Shown: positions 5,544-9,793 of the stretch, one piece after another
How positions within the stretch are numbered: position 1 is the stretch's first letter
How the letters are laid out: the number at the start of each line of letters is the position of its first letter
NCBI GenBank assembly: GCA_007135385.1
Contig: SLIY01000218.1
Span: 1-9,793 of the forward strand
DNA length: 9,793 nucleotides
Origin: Leptolyngbyaceae cyanobacterium CSSed165cm_216
Lineage (GTDB): Bacteria > Cyanobacteriota > Cyanobacteriia > Phormidesmidales > Phormidesmidaceae
Reading direction: 5' to 3'
Position numbers and translations under genes: made by a program
Notes under the pieces: generated by a model
Told to the model about the DNA's origin: nothing
Seen by the model: only the letters and a program-made list of their open reading frames with translations
Database searches by the model: none

Positions 5544-7928
5544 TCACTCCTCACTGTTATCGGCCGAGGCCTCGTCCCCCAGGGGCTCACCGTTGTCGTC
5601 TTCGCTATAGCTGGTATCGTCGTCCTCGGGGGCTTGGCTGCCGCCGCCCACGGCCACTAGGTCAATCTGCTGGCGATAGTAGTCCACGCTTTTCACCTGC
5701 ACATCCACCTGGTCCCCCAGGCGATACTGCTGGCGATTCTTACGGCCCACGAGCTTTTGCTGGCGAGACCGGTATTCATACCAGTCATCCTTCAGAGAAC
5801 TGACATGGACTAGCCCTTCTACAAGCAGTTCTTCAATTTCTACAAAGAAACCGTAGGACTGAACCCCCGTGATCAGGCCATGGAAGACCTCGCCCGTGTG
5901 GGAGCGCATAAATTCTGCTTTTTTCAACCCCTCCAGGTCCGATTCCGCTTCCTGGGCTAGGCGCTCCCGTTCTGTCAGGTGAATGGCAATGCGGCCCATG
6001 TCATCTTCAAATTCGTGCTGGATATCTGGAGGTAGGACATTCCAGTTGATCTGGCCGTGGCAAGAGCTATGGCGCAGGTTGACACGATCTTTGGAGCGGG
6101 TAGAGCGGCGATCGCGACCGGACTCAAACACCGCATGGAGAATGCGATGCACCAATAAATCCGGATAGCGACGGGAGGGGGAGGTGAAGTGGGTATAGCC
6201 CTCGGTTAGGGCCAGTCCAAAGTGCAGGTCGGGATGGGTGCTGTAAAAGGCTGGTTGGATAGTTTCCAGCAGTAGGTAAGTTAGAATTTTTTCCGACTTG
6301 GACTCGGCAAACTGTTCCACAAACCGCTGATAGTCCTTGGGTTGGGGAGACTCTTCGTCAGCAATGGTGAGCTGAATATCCATATTCTCTGCCAGTTTCA
6401 CCAACTCTTGTACATCGCTGGCCTCGGGCGCCCGGTGTAAACGGTAGATGGCAGGTACCCCCAGGGCTGTTAAGTGTTGGGCCACTAACTGGTTCCCCAG
6501 CAGCATGCATTCCGTCACAATGGAACGGGAGGGCAGCCCGGCTGAGACCACCACTACCCCTAACAATCCCTCGTCGTCGTATTGGAATTTGGGGGAACGG
6601 TAGTGGGCCAGCACCTCCCCGGCATCGGTAGGGAAGTCGTACTCGGGCAGATTGAGCTCGAATGCCCCCCGCTGAAGTCGCTGCCGCTTGATGGCCTGGC
6701 TGAGGTACAGCAGATTGTCAATCAAATCAAAGATCGGTTCTAGCCCCTTCAGGGCCTTGGGTTTAATGTCCAGCGCCTTGATGGCATCGCTATCATCCCG
6801 TACCAGCACCGCTTGGGCTTGCTGGTAGGTGATCTGGTGGTCCACACAGACCACCGAGGGCTGCACCTCGTACTCCAGGACTTGCCCCCTGTCATCGAGG
6901 GTAACCAGCACCGACAGGGCCAAGCGATCCTTGCCGGCCAGTAAAGACCCCAGGGAACCCGACAGGGGTGGAGGGAGCATGGGAATCACCTCATCCCCCA
7001 GGTACACCGAGGTGCCCCGCTTGGCCGCGCTCTGGTCAATGGGAGAGTAGGCGTCTACGTAGTGGGCAATGTCCGAAATGTGAATGCCCAACTGCCAGTG
7101 GCCGCTATCCAGCTTTTCTAGGGTGAGGGCGTCGTCGATCACCCTGGCATTGGGGCCATCAATGGCGACGGTGAGGCGATCGCGTAGATCCACTCGGTCT
7201 TTGAGTTCCGCTTTCTTGATCCGGCTGGGCAGGGCTTCCGCCTGGGCCAAAACCGCGTCAGAAAAGCTGCGGGGCAGGTCGTGCTTGCAGTAGACGATGT
7301 CAATATCAGAGGCGTCTTCGGCATTACTGCCTAACACTTGGGCGACTCGCCCTTGGGGGGGGTGTTGCCCCAGGGGGTACCGGACAATTTCCACATGGGC
7401 CAGCTGATCCACAGCGGCTTGCAAATCTGTACCGTTGGCCACCAGGGCAAGTTCAAATAGGAGGCGATCGTCCAACGGAACGGCTCGATAGTCACTTTCC
7501 TCTTGCTTCACCCGAGCTAGCACCGAGGCATTCGCCCGTTCTAGGATCAACTGCACCTCCCCTTCAGGGCTACGGCGGCGGCTGCCTTCTTTGGTGACTT
7601 TGACTAACACGCGATCGCCGTTCCAGGCCGTGTTCAGCTGACTCTCTCGGACATAGATATCATCCGCTGCTTCCTCGTCCTGGATCGCGAAACAAAACCC
7701 CTTGCTAGAACAGCGCAGCTTGCCTTCAATCACCTCCTCGTCTAGCTGACGGCGGTACTTACCCCGCTCCTTGACCAAAATGCCCAGCCGTTCTAAGGCA
7801 TCTACCGCAATTTGCAAGTCCCGCTGGCTGGTTTCACTCGTGCAGTGAAGCTTTTTTTCTAAGGCTTTTAGCGTCAGGGTTTTCTGTTTATCGAAGTTCG
7901 CTAGCAGCGCCGCAATCGAAAATTCCAT
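5544..7928 (-). CDS. rnr: RNase II/R family 3'-5' exoribonuclease with an altered active site
   Basis: Degrades RNA from the 3' end. The 794 residues comprise an N-terminal winged-helix-like segment (1-62), cold-shock-type RNA-binding domains (about 65-215, with KLRCSSKGFCFA at 70-81), the RNB catalytic domain (about 245-605) and an S1 domain (about 676-758, HTGEVFHGLITG...GFFVEI). The Asp/Ser/Glu-rich tail (765-794) is disordered. RNB landmarks are GIHISDIAHYVD at 281-292, SVYLGDEVIPMLPP at 307-320, AGKDRLALSV at 331-340 and HFTSPSRRYPDLLVHR at 580-595. The metal-binding motif reads D257GPNARVIDD266, so three of the usual four Asp are present (257, 265, 266) while the second reads Val263. 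The size and S1 domain favour RNase R over RNase II. The ATG has no obvious Shine-Dalgarno, but the N-terminus MEFSIAALLANF fits the family. Confidence 0.92.
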   Translation of the reverse strand: MEFSIAALLANFDKQKTLTLKALEKKLHCTSETSQRDLQIAVDALERLGILVKERGKYRRQLDEEVIEGKLRCSSKGFCFAIQDEEAADDIYVRESQLNTAWNGDRVLVKVTKEGSRRRSPEGEVQLILERANASVLARVKQEESDYRAVPLDDRLLFELALVANGTDLQAAVDQLAHVEIVRYPLGQHPPQGRVAQVLGSNAEDASDIDIVYCKHDLPRSFSDAVLAQAEALPSRIKKAELKDRVDLRDRLTVAIDGPNARVIDDALTLEKLDSGHWQLGIHISDIAHYVDAYSPIDQSAAKRGTSVYLGDEVIPMLPPPLSGSLGSLLAGKDRLALSVLVTLDDRGQVLEYEVQPSVVCVDHQITYQQAQAVLVRDDSDAIKALDIKPKALKGLEPIFDLIDNLLYLSQAIKRQRLQRGAFELNLPEYDFPTDAGEVLAHYRSPKFQYDDEGLLGVVVVSAGLPSRSIVTECMLLGNQLVAQHLTALGVPAIYRLHRAPEASDVQELVKLAENMDIQLTIADEESPQPKDYQRFVEQFAESKSEKILTYLLLETIQPAFYSTHPDLHFGLALTEGYTHFTSPSRRYPDLLVHRILHAVFESGRDRRSTRSKDRVNLRHSSCHGQINWNVLPPDIQHEFEDDMGRIAIHLTERERLAQEAESDLEGLKKAEFMRSHTGEVFHGLITGVQSYGFFVEIEELLVEGLVHVSSLKDDWYEYRSRQQKLVGRKNRQQYRLGDQVDVQVKSVDYYRQQIDLVAVGGGSQAPEDDDTSYSEDDNGEPLGDEASADNSEE

Positions 7929-8080
7929 GTAGCGACCAAGTTCCTAAATCTTGTTCATTCTCTAGACAATCCTGCAACGGTAGCCTAACCCTATAGATAG
8001 CTAGGCTTGCTACAGCCCGGTAGTCGGACCTCCTGTGGCAACGAGGAAGCACCCAAAACCGGCTCAATCAATAGCCCCAT

Positions 8081-8094
8081 GGCGGTCAACCGCC
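8081..8094. repeat. 14-bp inverted repeat GGCGGT-CA-ACCGCC
   Basis: Perfect 6-bp arms with a two-base centre, about 153 bp before the exoribonuclease start. A two-base loop cannot form a normal RNA hairpin, so if functional it is a dyad DNA site. No regulator is identified. Confidence 0.35.
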
Positions 8095-8267
8095 GTCAAT
8101 ATCCGCGATCGGCCATTTAGCCGGGTGAACGGATAGGCAGGTACAGCCCCAGACAGCGAAGCTAACTGCCGCCTATAATAATGCGCCAACCCCTGCTTGA
8201 GTTCAACCATTCACCACTGCGTCAAGGGGAAACAGCCTGCCAACGGCTATATGACTTCCGCTTGTCG

Positions 8268-8293
8268 ATCTCTGATGACTATCTCTGATGACT
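8268..8293. repeat. Perfect 13-bp tandem duplication
   Basis: ATCTCTGATGACT occurs twice with no gap. It is non-coding and lies between phoU and the exoribonuclease. It does not resemble the CTTAACCT-type repeats of cyanobacterial Pho boxes. Confidence 0.8.
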
Positions 8294-8435
8294 GCCCTCC
8301 CTAAACCCGAACAGGCTCAGAGAGCCATCACCTCAGGCTCTTGTCACGGGCATGGCACTCTATTTACAATGTCTCAGAAAATGGAAGCCTGTCAAATCTT
8401 TTTGTCAATACCAAGTAACCTTTTGTAAAGACAAC

Positions 8436-8448
8436 GGGGATCTTCCCC
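8436..8448 (-). terminator. Weak possible terminator after phoU
   Basis: On the minus strand GGGGA-AGA-TCCCC forms a 5-bp stem, followed by GTTGTCTTT, 44 bp beyond the phoU stop. The stem is short and the T-run broken, so termination here is uncertain. Confidence 0.3.
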
Positions 8449-8492
8449 TCTGGTGGGGGCAAAACAAGGGCTCCACCGATCACGGAATCCCC

Positions 8493-9173
8493 TTAGGTGC
8501 GTTCTCCGGTGACGATGTAGGCCACCCGCTTACCAATGTTGGTGGCATGATCGGCAATCCGCTCTAGGTAGCGAATGGCTAGCACCAGCAGCACGGTGGG
8601 CTCCACAGAACCCACCAAGTTCGTTTGATTGGCTAGCTGGGCATAGAGATCCTCGTAGTCGGCATCGATGGCGTCATCCTTTTGCTTAATGTCTAACCCT
8701 GATTGGGCATCCAAATTAGAGAGCGCCAGCAAACTCATGGCCACCATCGATCGGCAGCGATCGAGCATGGTCTGGACTCGGCCAATCAGCGATGGTACTG
8801 GGTAGGGAAACAGCTTAATGGCCACCTCGCCAATGTCTTCGGCATAGTCACCGATCCGCTCCAGGTCACGCACCATCTGCATAAAGGCACCGATGCGTCG
8901 TAAATCTTCGTCCTCCGGAGTTTGTAGGGTGAGTAGGTGCATGCAGTCCACCTCAATTTGCCGGTAGAAGCGATCGACCTGCTTGTCATGATCCCTAAGA
9001 CGCTGGGCCGCCTCTAGGTTGCGATCGCACAGAGCATCACGGGCCAACACACAGGAATTTTCCACCAGCGCCCCCATCCGCAGTAAATCGCGCTGCACTC
9101 GCAGCAGTTGCCGTTCAAATTCACTGCGTTTGGGTTGGGTCGTATCCACATCAGTTACCACGGTGGTGTTCAT
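8493..9173 (-). CDS. phoU: Phosphate signalling/transport regulator PhoU
   Basis: PhoU is a cytoplasmic all-helical protein that links the Pst phosphate transporter to the sensor kinase of the Pho regulon and keeps the regulon off when phosphate is plentiful. The 226 residues are close to the usual length and contain the two three-helix repeats. Each ends in its metal-binding signature: DLERIGDYAEDIGE at 103-116 and YLERIADHATNIGKRVAYIVTGE at 202-224. The N-terminal 16 residues are variable; helix one starts at SEFERQLLRVQRDLLRMG. The ATG at 9173 has GGG only a few bases upstream, a short spacing. No pst or sensor-kinase gene is nearby in the window, and no Pho-box repeat was seen upstream. 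It is divergent from psaM. Confidence 0.96.
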   Translation of the reverse strand: MNTTVVTDVDTTQPKRSEFERQLLRVQRDLLRMGALVENSCVLARDALCDRNLEAAQRLRDHDKQVDRFYRQIEVDCMHLLTLQTPEDEDLRRIGAFMQMVRDLERIGDYAEDIGEVAIKLFPYPVPSLIGRVQTMLDRCRSMVAMSLLALSNLDAQSGLDIKQKDDAIDADYEDLYAQLANQTNLVGSVEPTVLLVLAIRYLERIADHATNIGKRVAYIVTGERT

Positions 9174-9227
9174 ATCCCTATCGATTCTGCTGCCGCCCGG
9201 CGCCGAGTCTACGAACGATTAAGCTCT

Positions 9228-9238
9228 GTAACAGTTAC
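9228..9238. promoter_or_regulatory. Palindrome GTAAC-A-GTTAC in the phoU/psaM divergent region
   Basis: A perfect 5-bp dyad around one base, lying 55 bp before phoU and 69 bp before psaM, so it could influence either. No confident -35/-10 pair was found in the 133-bp region, and no binding protein can be named. Confidence 0.3.
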
Positions 9239-9306
9239 TGAGGTAGCTATCACGGAAGTTGCCATCTTGGTTAACAATCAAGTCTAGACGTTAGAGGAGT
9301 ATTTCC

Positions 9307-9402
9307 ATGCCCCTTTCAGAGACCCAGATCTTCATTGCCCTGGCTTTGGCCCTACTACCTGGTATTTTGGCATTTCGCCTTTCTACCGAGCTTTATAAGT
9401 AG
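9307..9402 (+). CDS. psaM: Photosystem I reaction centre subunit XII (PsaM)
   Basis: A 31-residue protein with a single membrane helix. PsaM sits at the edge of the photosystem I complex in the thylakoid membrane and is thought to help trimer assembly and bind pigments. The sequence reads MPLSETQIFIALALALLP then GILAFRLSTELYK. The hydrophobic stretch covers residues 8-23, and the ending LAFRLSTELYK is the family signature. Length is exactly the family norm. The start is firm: GAGGAG (9294-9299) lies 7 bases before the ATG. It is too short for default gene callers and is easily missed. A hairpin lies 14 bp after the stop and a strong terminator about 230 bp further on, so the transcript may carry a long structured 3' region. 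Confidence 0.95.
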   Translation: MPLSETQIFIALALALLPGILAFRLSTELYK

Positions 9403-9415
9403 GTTAAGCTTAGGC

Positions 9416-9440
9416 CCTGACGGCTGTTTCCCAGCTCAGG
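9416..9440 (+). other. Hairpin just after psaM
   Basis: CCTGA-(CG)-GCTG, loop TTTCC, CAGC-TCAGG gives nine pairs with a two-base bulge, starting 14 bp after the psaM stop. AAATCAAG follows rather than a T-run, so it is not a typical terminator. It could protect the psaM mRNA 3' end or act as a weak stop. Confidence 0.5.
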
Positions 9441-9502
9441 AAATCAAGACAGATAAACAGTTTAATCACATATTTGTCCCAAGTGTGTCCTTTTTAGGAT
9501 GA

Positions 9503-9673
9503 TCAGGCTTGGTCATGGTCTCTGTTGCTAACTACTATGACCATGGTTCAAGCCTGAAGACTAAACATTCAGCCTGGAAAGCCCCCTAGGTGCCCCGCAA
9601 TCCAGGCCAACTCAATCCTGATAACCATGCCGTACCCCGAGCTACCCTGAGCCTCGGGGTATTCTTTTGTTTT
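9503..9673 (+). ncRNA. Candidate structured small RNA or long psaM 3' UTR
   Basis: Three consecutive hairpins in about 170 bp of non-coding DNA. Hairpin 1 pairs TCAGGCTTG (9503-9511) with CAAGCCTGA (9549-9557), then, across a small internal loop, CATGGTC (9514-9520) with GACCATG (9539-9545), leaving an 18-base loop. Hairpin 2 pairs GCCTGGA (9572-9578) with TCCAGGC (9601-9607). Hairpin 3 is the terminator at 9633-9673. A TAGGAT at 9495-9500 with TTGTCC 15 bp upstream could be a promoter, though the spacing is short. It does not fit the rod shape of 6S RNA and lacks the ACUCCUCACAC motif of Yfr1. It could also be the tail of the psaM mRNA. Confidence 0.5.
9633..9673 (+). terminator. Strong Rho-independent terminator
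   Basis: TACCCCGAG and CTCGGGGTA form a perfect 9-bp stem around an 11-base loop, followed by TTCTTTTGTTTT. The T-run is only on the plus strand, so it serves psaM and/or the candidate small RNA. It also lies just past the stop of the convergent gene at 9691. Confidence 0.9.
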
Positions 9674-9690
9674 GAGCTAGGGCTACACAG

Positions 9691-9793
9691 CTACAGAGTC
9701 ATCGCTGGTTCATTTCTGACCGGGCCTAAAGCCCCAGAGTACACCAGTCCACGGCGGGCATCTAAGGTCAGAATCGCCCCGTCGCGAATGATT
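9691..9793 (-). CDS. C-terminal end of a pyruvate kinase-like / PEP-utilising-domain protein (partial)
   Basis: The last 33 codons of a minus-strand gene whose 5' part lies beyond the window, ending in TAG. The residues read IIRDGAILTLDARRGLVYSG, then ALGPVRNEPAMTL. The pattern DGxxLTxDARRGxVYxG matches the end of the swivelling PEP-utilising domain that follows the catalytic core in many bacterial pyruvate kinases (for example Bacillus-type enzymes) and also occurs in related phosphotransfer enzymes. If it is pyruvate kinase, it makes ATP and pyruvate from PEP in glycolysis. The fragment is too short to decide among these. It is convergent with psaM and the terminator at 9633-9673. Confidence 0.55.
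   Translation of the reverse strand, partial: IIRDGAILTLDARRGLVYSGALGPVRNEPAMTL

Larger units (their letters stand above)
7929..8492. other. 564-bp gene-free spacer upstream of the exoribonuclease
   Basis: No supported gene. It contains an AGCCTA/TAGGCT inverted repeat (about 7981-8008), GGCGGT-CA-ACCGCC (8081-8094), a plus-strand TATAAT (8174-8179) without a downstream gene, a 13-bp tandem duplication (8268-8293), an AGAGCC/GGCTCT inverted repeat (about 8320-8342) and GGGGA-TCT-TCCCC (8436-8448). The exoribonuclease promoter must lie here, but no hexamer pair with proper spacing was found. Short frames such as the 46-codon one at 8288 have no ribosome site. Confidence 0.6.

Noticed and set aside
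8005..8095. A 29-codon minus-strand frame from the ATG within the GGCGGT/ACCGCC repeat
   Set aside because: Too short, no ribosome site, and no conserved look; it could be a leader peptide but nothing supports it.
8288..8567. Short plus-strand frames before and over the end of phoU
   Set aside because: No Shine-Dalgarno, no recognisable motif, and one overlaps phoU on the opposite strand.
9503..9673. 6S RNA, SRP RNA or Yfr1 as identity of the hairpin region
   Set aside because: The three separate hairpins do not form the single rod of 6S RNA; the SRP loop motif and the Yfr1 ACUCCUCACAC motif are absent.
1..9793. Mobile element, CRISPR array, phage or defence island
   Set aside because: No transposase, integrase, terminal inverted repeat, regular spaced repeat or nuclease/toxin pair was found; the genes are core functions with HIP1 sites spread through them.

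Overview
The window reads as ordinary chromosomal DNA from a cyanobacterium. PsaM (photosystem I subunit XII) is encoded in full. The tmRNA carries a tag of the cyanobacterial type, ANNIVPFARKAAPVAA. At least eight copies of the HIP1 octamer GCGATCGC are present (for example at 2045, 4110, 4281, 4480, 6108, 7176, 7611 and 9021), where about 0.15 would be expected by chance in random sequence of this length. The argB product is of the length and type seen in PII-regulated cyanobacterial enzymes. I see no transposase, phage gene, CRISPR array or defence cassette.

Layout, left to right. Bases 1-386 hold a small unrecognised 52-residue gene on the minus strand and the terminator of ssrA. Bases 386-768 are ssrA (tmRNA, minus). 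Bases 1053-1487 (plus) encode a 144-residue protein with four RPIA repeats. Bases 1488-1922 are non-coding, with two copies of a GGGCAGAC/GTCTGCCC hairpin and a degenerate TTCGAC-type repeat.

From 7928 down to 1923 five minus-strand genes follow one another: an RNase II/R-family exoribonuclease, ubiX (flavin prenyltransferase), a LapA-like membrane protein with a long disordered acidic tail, aroK (shikimate kinase) and argB (acetylglutamate kinase). The last four are closely spaced and may be co-transcribed. aroK feeds the shikimate pathway, a source of aromatic precursors. UbiX supplies the prenyl-FMN cofactor used by UbiD-type decarboxylases, known for quinone synthesis. argB commits glutamate to arginine.

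Bases 7929-8492 are a gene-free spacer with several short repeats. phoU (phosphate signalling) follows on the minus strand and diverges from psaM (plus, 9307-9402) across a 133-bp shared upstream region. Downstream of psaM is a 270-bp stretch with four hairpins, the last a textbook Rho-independent terminator. This is the best candidate for something undescribed, a structured RNA at about 9503-9673. The window ends inside a minus-strand gene whose C-terminal 33 residues resemble the PEP-utilising domain at the end of pyruvate kinases.

The items most worth checking are the hairpin-rich region after psaM, the exoribonuclease in which one of the four active-site aspartates reads as valine, the RPIA-repeat protein, and the LapA-like protein.
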